In this document: positions 54,780 through 63,153 of the stretch, one piece after another
Layout: every line of letters begins with the position of its first letter
How positions within the stretch are numbered: position 1 is the stretch's first letter
Assembly: GCA_963779485.1 (NCBI GenBank)
Contig: CAVZYJ010000005.1
Span: 248,001-312,000 of the forward strand
DNA length: 64,000 bases
From: CAVVJA01 sp963779485
Lineage (GTDB): Bacteria > Actinomycetota > Actinomycetes > Mycobacteriales > Jatrophihabitantaceae
Direction of reading: 5' to 3'
Notes under the pieces: generated by a model
Told to the model about the DNA's origin: nothing
The model's input: only the letters and a program-made list of their open reading frames with translations
Database searches by the model: none
Made by a program: the position numbers and the translations under genes

Positions 54780-55073
54780 CCGGGCGCCCCCTTCTATGCG
54801 ATATGTAACGCGACGCCACGTTCTGGCGTTACGAACCAAGTATGCACTGGAGTGCGGGAATTCCGTCCACATGACAGTTGCACTGTCCACTATGTGCCAT
54901 CGGGTGCGGGGCGCCCCATGCGCGAGGATCGGGTGGTCGACGCCACCCCCACCAGGCCATCCCGATGCGTGCACGTGCTTTTCACTGCGCGGTACGCTGA
55001 CATCACGACGATGACCAACATTCCCGGAGTGCGGCAAGCCGCCCGGACGACCGTGTAGCGAGGGGGTCGAGCC

Positions 55074-55262
55074 ATGGGGCGCGGCCGTGCGAAAGCCAAG
55101 CAGCAGAAGGTGGCCCGGGAGCTGAAGTACAACTCCCACTACACCGATCTGGACGCGCTGCAGCGCGAACTCACCGGGTCCACAGAGCCTACCGAAGACA
55201 CCGAAGGCGGCGAGTCCGACGACGAGTACGACCCGGACGATTGGGCGACTGCGCGGCACTGA
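55074..55262 (+). CDS. DUF3073 family protein
   Basis: The protein has 62 residues from ATG 55074, with GAGGGGG upstream. It starts MGRGRAKAKQQKVARELKYN, has the conserved SHYTDLDALQREL and ends in an acidic DDEYDPDDW tract. This fits DUF3073, an actinobacteria-specific small protein encoded next to purM in many genomes. The basic N-terminus and acidic C-terminus suggest nucleic-acid or ribosome contact, but no function is known. It is convergent with purM, with an inverted repeat between them. Confidence 0.9.
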   Translation: MGRGRAKAKQQKVARELKYNSHYTDLDALQRELTGSTEPTEDTEGGESDDEYDPDDWATARH

Positions 55263-55292
55263 CCGGTGTCCAGCCACGCCTGCTGCCGATCT

Positions 55293-55343
55293 TCGTGATC
55301 TTGGACTTACTGTGCTGGAGCGACGATAACTCCAAGATCACGA
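55293..55343. terminator. Long inverted repeat between DUF3073 and purM
   Basis: TCGTGATCTTGGA (55293-55305) is exactly complementary to TCCAAGATCACGA (55331-55343), giving 13-bp arms around 25 nt. The loop bases continue the pairing imperfectly. The right arm covers the purM stop codon. It fits a two-way terminator for the convergent genes and may be a copy of a dispersed REP-like element. Confidence 0.6.
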
Positions 55344-56399
55344 CCGGCGTGGGCGGTACTCGCCGGTCACCCGCACATACCCAGAGCCCGGCTCGATGTG
55401 CCCGATACGCCACGCCGTAATCCCCCGTGCCTGCGCCAGGTTCAGGCCATCGGCGCCCCGCTCGGGCGGCAGCACCGCCACCATGCCGACGCCGAGGTTG
55501 AAGGTTCGTTCCATCTCGCTCTGCGGCACCGCGCCCAGATCCGCGATCAACTCGAAGATCGGCAACGGCGCCCACGTGGCGCGGTCGACGATCGCGTCGA
55601 GCGTGGGCGGTAACACCCGCTGCAGGTTTCCGGCGAGGCCACCGCCCGTGACATGGGCAAAGGCGCGCGCGCCGCACTCGGCCGCCAGCGCCAGGCAATC
55701 GCGGGCGTAGATGCGCGTGGGCTCCAGCAGCTCGTCGGCCAGGGTACGACCGCCAAGGAGCGCCGGGCGTGCGTCCAGCAACGTCCCGCTCTCGGCGAGC
55801 ACGTGGCGTACGAGCGAGTAGCCGTTGCTGTGCAGACCCGACGCGCCTAGCGCGATGAGCACGTCTCCCGATCGGATCCGGTCGGCGCCGAGCACGCCGT
55901 CGACGTTCACTACCCCGATCCCGGTGCCGGACAGGTCGTACTCGTCGGGACGCATGACGCCCGGGTGCTCCGCGGTTTCGCCGCCGACGAGCGCGCAGCC
56001 CGCCTGCCGGCACCCGGCCGCGATGCCGGACACGATCGTCGCGATCTTCTCCGGCATGACCCGCCCGGTGGCGATGTAGTCGGACAGGAACAGCGGTTCG
56101 GCACCGACGACCACGAGATCGTCGACGATCATCGCGACCAGGTCGATGCCGATCGTGTCGTGCCGGTCGACGGCTTGCGCGATTGCGAGCTTCGTGCCGA
56201 CCCCGTCCGTCGACGACGCGAGGACCGGCTGCGGGTAGCGCGTGAGGTCGAGCCGGAACAGACCCGCGAACCCACCGAGTCCGGTCAGCATCTCGGGCCG
56301 GCCGGCCCGGCTGACCGAGGCCTTCATCAGCTCGACGGCCCGGTCTCCGGCCTCGATGTCCACGCCGGCCGCCGCGTAGGATGCACCGCGATCGGTCAC
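55338..56399 (-). CDS. purM: Phosphoribosylformylglycinamidine cyclo-ligase
   Basis: The protein has 353 residues from GTG 56399, which overlaps the purF stop (GTGA). AIR synthetase motifs: SYAAAGVDIEAGDRAVELMK, LASSTDGVGTKLAIAQAVDR, IGIDLVAMIVDDLVVVGAEP, ALVGGETAEHPGVMRPDEYD, LGASGLHSNGYSLVRHVLAE and FAHVTGGGLAGNLQRVLPPT. It closes the imidazole ring to make aminoimidazole ribotide with ATP, the fifth step of purine synthesis. It is the last gene of the pur operon. Confidence 0.95.
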   Translation of the reverse strand: MTDRGASYAAAGVDIEAGDRAVELMKASVSRAGRPEMLTGLGGFAGLFRLDLTRYPQPVLASSTDGVGTKLAIAQAVDRHDTIGIDLVAMIVDDLVVVGAEPLFLSDYIATGRVMPEKIATIVSGIAAGCRQAGCALVGGETAEHPGVMRPDEYDLSGTGIGVVNVDGVLGADRIRSGDVLIALGASGLHSNGYSLVRHVLAESGTLLDARPALLGGRTLADELLEPTRIYARDCLALAAECGARAFAHVTGGGLAGNLQRVLPPTLDAIVDRATWAPLPIFELIADLGAVPQSEMERTFNLGVGMVAVLPPERGADGLNLAQARGITAWRIGHIEPGSGYVRVTGEYRPRRS

Positions 56400-57941
56400 G
56401 GGCGGGACAGGGCGTCCTCGGCCGCGTAGCCGCTGACCAGCTCCGTCGGCCGAGAGCCGCCGCCGTTGACCGATCGCTCGATGCCCTCGAGTACGTGCTT
56501 GCCGACGATGTCGGGCAGCGGAATCGGATACTCGCCGTCGTAGCAGGCCCGGCACAACCGGTTCTTGGGCTGCTCGCTCGCGGCGATCAGCCCCTCGAGC
56601 GAGATGTACCCCAGCGAGTCGGCCCCGATGGACGCCCGGATCGCATCGACGTCCAGCCCGTTTGCGATCAGCTCGGCCCGGGAGGCGAAGTCGATGCCGT
56701 AGAAGCAAGGCCACTTCACCGGGGGCGACGCGATTCGGACGTGCACCTCGATCGCGCCCGCCTCACGCAGCATCCGAACCAACGCCCGCTGGGTGTTGCC
56801 CCGCACGATCGAGTCGTCGACGACGACGAGCCGCTTGCCGCGGATGACATCGCGCAGCGGATTGAGCTTCATCCGGATGCCGAGCTGGCGGATCGACTGC
56901 GACGGCTGGATGAACGTGCGGCCGACATAGGCGTTCTTGACCAGGCCGGTTCCGTACCGGATACCCGATGCCTCGGCGTAACCGATGGCTCCGGGGGTAC
57001 CCGACTCGGGCACCGGGATGACCAGGTCCGCCTCGACGGGATGCTGCCGGGCGAGCCGCCGGCCGATCTCGACCCGGGTGGCGTACACGCTGCGCCCGGC
57101 GATCGTGGTGTCCGGCCGAGCGAGGTAGACGTACTCGAACAGGCAGCCCTTCGGCTCGGCCACCGCGAAATGCGACGAGCGCAGCCCGTCCTCGTCGATC
57201 GCGATGAGCTCACCGGGTTCGATCTCCCGCACGAACGACGCCCCGACGATGTCCAGCGCCGCCGTCTCGGAGGTCACGACCCAACCGCGGGCCAGCCGGC
57301 CCAGGACCAGCGGGCGCACCCCCTGCGCATCACGAGCGGCATAGAGGGTGTGCTCGTCCATGAACACGAAGGAGAACGCCCCGCGCAGGATCGGCAGCAC
57401 GTCGAGTGCCGCCTGCTCGAGCGAGACGTCCGGGCGGGCGGCGAGGAGCGCGGTAACCAGATCGGAGTCGGTCGTGGATCGCGCCCCGCAGCAGGCCAGC
57501 TCGCTCGGCCTCGACTGCGAGCTCGGCCGTGTTCACCAGGTTGCCGTTGTGGCCCAGCGCGAGTCCGGTTCCCGCGCGGGTGGTGCGGAACGCCGGCTGG
57601 GCGTTCTCCCAGGTCGTGGATCCGGTCGTCGAGTACCTGGTGTGCCCGACGGCGATATGCCCCTTCAGCGTATTGAGCGTGGCCTCGTCGAAGACCTGGG
57701 AAACCAGCCCCAGGTCCTTGTACACCAGGACCGAGGCACCGTCGCTGACCGCGATGCCGGCGGCCTCCTGGCCCCGATGCTGCAGCGCGTAGAGAGCGAA
57801 GTAGGCGAGCTTGGCGACCTCCTCGCCGGAGGCCCAGACGCCGAACACGCCGCACGCGTCCTGCGGACCCTTCTCTTCCGGGAGGAGCTGGTGGGTGAGC
57901 CGTCCGTCAGCGCGCGCCACAACCAGAGTGTACGGGGCCAC
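56396..57941 (-). pseudogene. purF: Amidophosphoribosyltransferase, one-base insertion
   Basis: GTG 57941 begins MAPYTLVVARADGRLTHQLL. The Ntn-type nucleophile is the Cys of DACGVFGVWASGEE (about residue 30), freed by propeptide cleavage in this family. HRGQEAAGIAV and HNGNLVNTAEL follow. Near 57490 an extra G in a GGGG run shifts the frame; corrected it reads GLLRARSTTDSDLVTALLAA. The second frame continues with LRGAFSFVFMDEHTLYAARD, GLVKNAYVGRTFIQPSQSIR and VVVDDSIVRGNTQRALVRML (PRPP loop). The 1546-nt length equals 515 codons plus one. It is an essential enzyme, so a sequencing error is likely. Confidence 0.9.
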
Positions 57942-57969
57942 GCCGGGGCGACTGTCCGCCGCGCGGACG

Positions 57970-58752
57970 TCAGCTCATCAGCGGAAGCTGCGCGTCGAGA
58001 TTCGCGCGGGTGCCGCTCGCCGTGATCGATCCGGCGTCCAAGGCGTCGGCCCACCCGATCCGTCCCGTCGCCAGCCGGATCCAGGTCAGCGGATCGGTCT
58101 CGACGACGTTGGGCGGCGTGCCTCGGGTATGCCGCTGGCCGGCGATCGCCTGCACTGCGACGAACGGCGAGACGCGCACCTCCACCGACCGGCCGGGCGC
58201 GCGGGCGGCGAGAATCTCGGCCAGCAGCCGCACGGCGCTGGCTAGCGCCGCCCGGTGCATGGGCACCGGGTCCCGATCCGGCACCGACCGGGACAGATCG
58301 TCGGCGTGCACCACCAGCTCGACCACGCGGGTGTTGAGCCAGTCATCGGCCCGCAACGGCCCGCGAGGGGTCTGCAAGATCGTGGCTGGGGCCACACCGG
58401 CGGTTGCCGGAAGGGGGTCGGCATACCTCCGCACCGAGGCGATCAGTTCCGTGGGCGTACGCCCCTCGACGTGCTGCCGGGTGCTCTCCTCGATCATTGC
58501 GACGTCCCGCCGATAGCGGGTCACGAACTCGCCGACCGACGTCGCGGGTGGCGCCGCCCGGGTCGCGAGGCGGTGGGACAGCCCGGCGAGTACGAGCGCG
58601 ACGTGGCCGGTGAGCGTCCGCAGGTCCCATCCCGGCAGCACCGACGGCCGGTCGAAGTCGGCGGTCGGGAGCGCCTCCAACCAGTCGGCGATCAGCTCGG
58701 CCTGCGCATGGATCGCCGCAGCCGGCTCTACGAGTCGAGACGACGAGCTCAT
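57970..58752 (-). CDS. Maleylpyruvate isomerase/DinB-like, mycothiol-dependent family protein
   Basis: The protein has 260 residues from ATG 58752, nine bases after the purL stop. The N-terminal DinB-like four-helix bundle has IHAQAELIADWLEALPTADF, LPGWDLRTLTGHVALVLAGL (metal His) and RVVELVVHADDLSRSVPDRD (metal His/Asp). A C-terminal sterol-carrier-like beta domain ends SGTRANLDAQLPLMS. The family uses mycothiol as co-substrate or cofactor, but most members have no proved reaction. It lies inside the pur operon between purL and purF, a position also seen in related actinobacteria. Confidence 0.85.
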   Translation of the reverse strand: MSSSSRLVEPAAAIHAQAELIADWLEALPTADFDRPSVLPGWDLRTLTGHVALVLAGLSHRLATRAAPPATSVGEFVTRYRRDVAMIEESTRQHVEGRTPTELIASVRRYADPLPATAGVAPATILQTPRGPLRADDWLNTRVVELVVHADDLSRSVPDRDPVPMHRAALASAVRLLAEILAARAPGRSVEVRVSPFVAVQAIAGQRHTRGTPPNVVETDPLTWIRLATGRIGWADALDAGSITASGTRANLDAQLPLMS

Positions 58753-58760
58753 GAACGCGG

Positions 58761-61014
58761 CTAGCCGAACAGGCGGGGCAAGGTCGCCGACCAGGCCCGG
58801 CGCAGCTCGGGCAGCGGGAGCCGGAACTGGTCCTCGACCTCGAGGCCGGTACTGAACACGTCGACGACGCCGATGTACTGGTGCGGCAGGCCGCGGGCCC
58901 GGCACAAGTCGGTGAAGCGCGTCTCCTCGGTGTGCGGCACCGTGACGATCGCCCGCCCGGCCGATTCGGAGAACAGCGCGACGAACGCGTCCAAGCCCTC
59001 GGGCAGCACGATGCGGGCTCCGAAGCCATGCCGGAGGCAGGACTCCACGAGACCCTGGGCCAGGCCGCCCTGGGACAGATCGTGCGCTGAATCGAGCAGG
59101 CCGTCCCGGCCAGCGTCGATGAGGACGTCGGCCAGGAGCCGCTCCCGCGCCAGGTCGACGCGCGGCGGTCGTCCACCGAGGAAACCGTGCACTACATGCA
59201 TCCACTCGGACCCGCCGAACTCCTCGCGCGTGTCCCCCAACAAGTAGACCGGCGAGCCGTCCGACCAGAACCCGTGCGGTGTGCGGCAGTTGACGTCCTC
59301 GATCACCCCGAGCACGCCGACGATCGGAGTGGGCAGGATCGCCGTCGCACCGGTCTGGTTGTAGAAGCTGACGTTGCCGCCGGTGACCGGGACGCCGAGT
59401 TCCCGGCAGCCGTCGGCCAGCCCGCGCACCGCCTCGCTGAACTGCCACATGACCCCGGGGTCCTCGGGCGAGCCGAAGTTGAGGCAGTTCGTGACCGCGA
59501 GGGGCCGAGCCCCGGTCGTCGCGACGTTGCGGTACGCCTCGGCGAGAGCGAGCTGCGCGCCGGCGTAGGGATCCAGTCGGGTGTAACGCCCGTTGCCGTC
59601 GATGGAGATGGCGACGCCCCGCGTGGCTTCCGTCGGCGAGGCGGATCATCCCGGCGTTGTCCGGCTGGGCCAGCACGGTGTTGCCGAGGACGTACCGGTC
59701 GTACTGGTCGGTGATCCAGGATTTGTCCGCGAGACCCGGCGACACCGCGAGCTGCCGAACGGTCGCCCGCAGCTGATCGCGCGTGCGCGGACGCGGCAGG
59801 TTGTGCCCGTCGTGGTCGACGAATGCGTCCTGCTCGGCCGGGCGCTGGATGGAGCGCCGGTACACCGGACCTTCGTGGGCCACGGTCCGCGGAGGCACAT
59901 CGACGATCCGCTCACCGTGCCAGTCCACCTGAAGCCGACCCGTGTCCGTCACCTCGCCGATGACGGTGGCAAGCACCTCCCACTTGGCGCACACGGCGAG
60001 GAACGCGTCGACCCGGTCCGGCTCGACGATCGCGCACATCCGCTCTTGCGACTCGGAGGCGAGGATCTCTTCCGGGCTCATCGACGGCTCACGCAGCGGA
60101 ACCTTGTCCAGATCGATGTGCATGCCGCCCTCGCCGGCGCTCGCGAGCTCCGTCGTCGCGCACGACAGCCCGGCGCCGCCCAGGTCCTGCACGCCAACCA
60201 CCAGATCGGCGGCGAAGATCTCCAGGCAGCACTCGATGAGCACCTTCTCCGCGAACGGATCGCCGACCTGGACGCTGGGCCGCTTGGCGTCGCCCTCGTC
60301 GAAGGTCGCGCTGGCGAGAACGGACACGCCGCCGATGCCGTCCCGCCCCGTCTTGGCCCCGAACAGAATCACCCGGTTGCCGACCCCGGTAGCCCGGGCG
60401 AGCTTGATCCCGTCGGTGCGCAGGACGCCGACGCACAGCGCATTGACAAGCGGATTGCCGATATACGACCGATCGAAGTCGACCTCACCGCCGATGTTCG
60501 GCAGGCCGAGGCAGTTTCCGTACCCGCCGATGCCGGCCACCACGCCCGGCAGCATCCGGGCCGTGTCCCGCGCGTTGGCCGGCCCGAACCGCAACGAATC
60601 CATGACCGCGACCGGGCGGGCGCCCATGGTCAGAATGTCGCGGACGATGCCGCCGACGCCGGTGGCCGCACCCTGGTACGGCTCGACATAGGAGGGATGG
60701 TTATGCGATTCGATCTTGAAGGTGACCGCCCATCCGTTGCCGACATCGACCACGCCGGCGTTCTCGCCCATGCCGACGAGCAGCGCTTCACTCGGTGGCG
60801 CCTTTTCGGCGATCTGGCGCAGATGAATCTTTGACGACTTGTAGGAGCAATGCTCGCTCCACATGACCGAGTACATGGTGAGCTCGGCGCTGCTCGGGCG
60901 CCGGCCGAGGATGGTGCGGATACGCCGGTACTCGTCCTGTTTGAGGCCGAGATCACGGAACGGCTGGGGACGCCGCGGATCGGCCTCGGCCACGGCGACC
61001 GTGTCGAGCATCAT
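58761..61014 (-). pseudogene. purL: Phosphoribosylformylglycinamidine synthase II, one-base insertion
   Basis: ATG 61014 overlaps the purQ stop. The N-terminal 460 residues read MYSVMWSEHCSYKSSKIHLR, VTFKIESHNHPSYVEPYQGA, IGGYGNCLGLPNIGGEVDFD and VVGVQDLGGAGLSCATTELA. Near 59610 one extra C breaks the frame; removing it gives LADGSTRGVAISIDGNGRY. The other frame continues FGSPEDPGVMWQFSEAVRGL, GNVSFYNQTGATAILPTPIV, SAHDLSQGGLAQGLVESCL and ends LPRLFG at TAG 58761. The length of 2254 nt equals 751 codons plus one. The gene is nearly indispensable, so this is probably an error. Confidence 0.92.
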
Positions 61015-61715
61015 CGCGCCACCGGCTCGGCTCGACGTCGACGCGGGCGCGGCGACCTGCGGAGCTCGGTGAAGAACGGCAGTCCGTCCACGCCCGACCC
61101 GGTGAGCGGGTCGACTGCATGCTCCGGGTGGGGCATGAGTCCGACGACGTTGCCCGCCGCGTTGCAGACGCCGGCGATATCGCGGAAGCTGCCGTTGGGG
61201 TTATCGCCCAGGTAGCGCACGACCACGCGGCCGGTCGCCTCCAGCTCGTTGAGAGTTCGCTCGTCCGCGACATAGCCGCCCTCGCCGTTCTTGATCGGGA
61301 TGACGATCTCGGCGCCGAGCTGATAGCCGCTGGTCCACGCGGTCGCGGCATTCTCGACCGCGAGCCGCTGGTCGCGGCAGATGAACTTCCGGTGGTCGTT
61401 GCGGACGAGCGCGCCCGGCAGCAGGTGCGCCTCGCACAGGACCTGGAACCCGTTGCAGATCCCGAGAACCGGCAGGCCATCCCGAGCCGCGGCGATCACC
61501 GCGTCCATGACCGGCGCGAACCGGGCGATCGCCCCGCACCGCAGGTAGTCACCGTAGGAAAAGCCGCCCGGGAGGATCACCGCGTCGACGTCGGGCAGAA
61601 CCGGATCGGCGTGCCACAGCGGAACCGCGTCACCACCAGCGATGCGGACGGCACGCTGGGCGTCGCGGTCGTCGAGGCTGCCGGGAAATGTCACGACACC
61701 GACGCGCGCGGGCAC
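61011..61715 (-). CDS. purQ: Phosphoribosylformylglycinamidine synthase I (glutaminase)
   Basis: This 234-residue class I glutamine amidotransferase has the start VGVVTFPGSLDDRDAQRAVR, ILPGGFSYGDYLRCGAIARF, the nucleophile in LGICNGFQVLCEAHLLPGAL (Cys), and the His-x-Glu pair in VGLMPHPEHAVDPLTG. It supplies ammonia to PurL. Its stop overlaps the purL start. The small third subunit PurS, usually encoded just upstream, is not adjacent here: the next gene upstream is divergent. Confidence 0.94.
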   Translation of the reverse strand: MPARVGVVTFPGSLDDRDAQRAVRIAGGDAVPLWHADPVLPDVDAVILPGGFSYGDYLRCGAIARFAPVMDAVIAAARDGLPVLGICNGFQVLCEAHLLPGALVRNDHRKFICRDQRLAVENAATAWTSGYQLGAEIVIPIKNGEGGYVADERTLNELEATGRVVVRYLGDNPNGSFRDIAGVCNAAGNVVGLMPHPEHAVDPLTGSGVDGLPFFTELRRSPRPRRRRAEPVAR

Positions 61716-61839
61716 CGGAACAGGCTACCGGCCGGCGGGCCGGGCGAGAGCGCCATCCAGTCATCCCCGGGCGCCGACCTCACCGATGGTTCGCGTCGTC
61801 TTCACCCGATTCGAACAATTCCGGTGCAGGCTGTGCGCC

Positions 61840-63147
61840 ATGCAGTCGGCTGGCTGGACGGCAACGGCGCGGCTGCTCCGTCGTACCGGATTCGGCGCGA
61901 CGGGGGCTGCGGTTGACGTCGTCGAGCGGATGGGCATTGCCGCTCACGTTCACGACATTCTCCAGGCCGATCCGACGGCCGACAGCGGCGCGCGGCGCAC
62001 TCCGGCCCCGACCTTCGAGGCGATCGCGCCGCTCGGAAAGAGCGCCTCCAAGGACGAGCGGCAGCAGCGTAACCAGCAGATTCGCCGCCAGCTGTCGACG
62101 CTGACGACATGGTGGATCCGCCGCATGGTGGCCGTCGAGGAGCCGTTCGGTGAGAAGCTGACATTTCTCTGGCATAACCACTTCGCGACGGCGGCCACCA
62201 AGGTCCGTCGCCCGGCCTGGATGGCCGGCCAGAACGAGACGCTCCGGCGGGCCGGCCGGGGCGACTTCCGGACGCTCGCCCTGGCGATGCTCACCGATCC
62301 GGCGATGCTGTTCTGGCTGGACGGGCAGAAGAACTCAGCCGCCGCGCCCAACGAGAACCTCTCGCGCGAGTTCATGGAACTGTTCGCGCTCGGGCACGGC
62401 GACGGCTACACCGAGCAGGACGTGCGCGAGGGCGCCCGGGCCCTGACCGGTTGGCGGTTCCGCGCCGACGGCACCGCCTTTCTCAGTGCCCGGGCGCACG
62501 ACAACGGCAGCAAGACCGTGCTTGGCGTGACCGGCAACCTCGACACGACCGGGTTCTGCGACGCGGTGCTCGCCCGGCCGGCCTCGCCTCGTTTCGTGGC
62601 GTCGCGGATCTGGTCCCAGCTCGTGTCGGCGCGTCCGCCCGATGCGGCGACCCTCGACCGGCTGGTCGCGGCCTACGGGAGCCGACGTGACCTCGGCGCG
62701 CTGCTGACCGCGATGCTCACCAGTCCGGAGTTCATCACGGCAGCGGGCACGATCGTCGTCGACCCGGTCGAGTGGTTGATCGGCGCGGTTCGCGCGTTGC
62801 GGGTTCCGGTTGCGGACGACGCGGCCGCCCTGAAGCTGGTGGCCGTGCTCCGGGTTCTTGGCCAGATCCCGTTCTATCCGCCCAACGTCAGCGGCTGGCC
62901 GTCGGGAGCGGCCTGGCTGTCGACGGCGGCGGCCGACGCCCGGATGCAGGCTGCGACCGCACTGGCCGGCAAGGCCGACCTGGACGCAGTTCGCGGCTCC
63001 ACTGCCGCCAAGGTCGATGCGGTCGGCCATCTGCTCGGTGTCGGCTCCTGGTCACCGCGAAGCTCAGCGGTACTGGCCGAAGCGGCCGCCGACCCGCGCC
63101 GGCTGGTGGCGATCGCGCTGAACACGCCCGAGTATCTGACGAACTGA
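61840..63147 (+). CDS. DUF1800 domain-containing protein
   Basis: From ATG 61840 the protein has 435 residues. DUF1800 features: ATARLLRRTGFGATGAAVDV at the N-terminus, VAVEEPFGEKLTFLWHNHFA, LTDPAMLFWLDGQKNSAAAP, NENLSREFMELFALGHGDGY, REGARALTGWRF and FYPPNVSGWPSGAAWL near the end. The family is almost always paired with a DUF1501 gene, as here (6-bp gap), and the pair is thought to act outside the cytoplasm. No signal peptide is visible in this protein, so it may travel with its Tat-exported partner. Chemistry unknown. Confidence 0.88.
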   Translation: MQSAGWTATARLLRRTGFGATGAAVDVVERMGIAAHVHDILQADPTADSGARRTPAPTFEAIAPLGKSASKDERQQRNQQIRRQLSTLTTWWIRRMVAVEEPFGEKLTFLWHNHFATAATKVRRPAWMAGQNETLRRAGRGDFRTLALAMLTDPAMLFWLDGQKNSAAAPNENLSREFMELFALGHGDGYTEQDVREGARALTGWRFRADGTAFLSARAHDNGSKTVLGVTGNLDTTGFCDAVLARPASPRFVASRIWSQLVSARPPDAATLDRLVAAYGSRRDLGALLTAMLTSPEFITAAGTIVVDPVEWLIGAVRALRVPVADDAAALKLVAVLRVLGQIPFYPPNVSGWPSGAAWLSTAAADARMQAATALAGKADLDAVRGSTAAKVDAVGHLLGVGSWSPRSSAVLAEAAADPRRLVAIALNTPEYLTN

Positions 63148-63153
63148 GGGCTC

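Noticed and set aside
57970..61014. A single 1014-codon open frame that looks like a PurL-isomerase fusion
   Set aside because: It arises because the one-base insertion in purL throws the frame into that of the downstream isomerase gene. The real purL C-terminus is present in another frame (58761-59450) and the isomerase gene has its own start.
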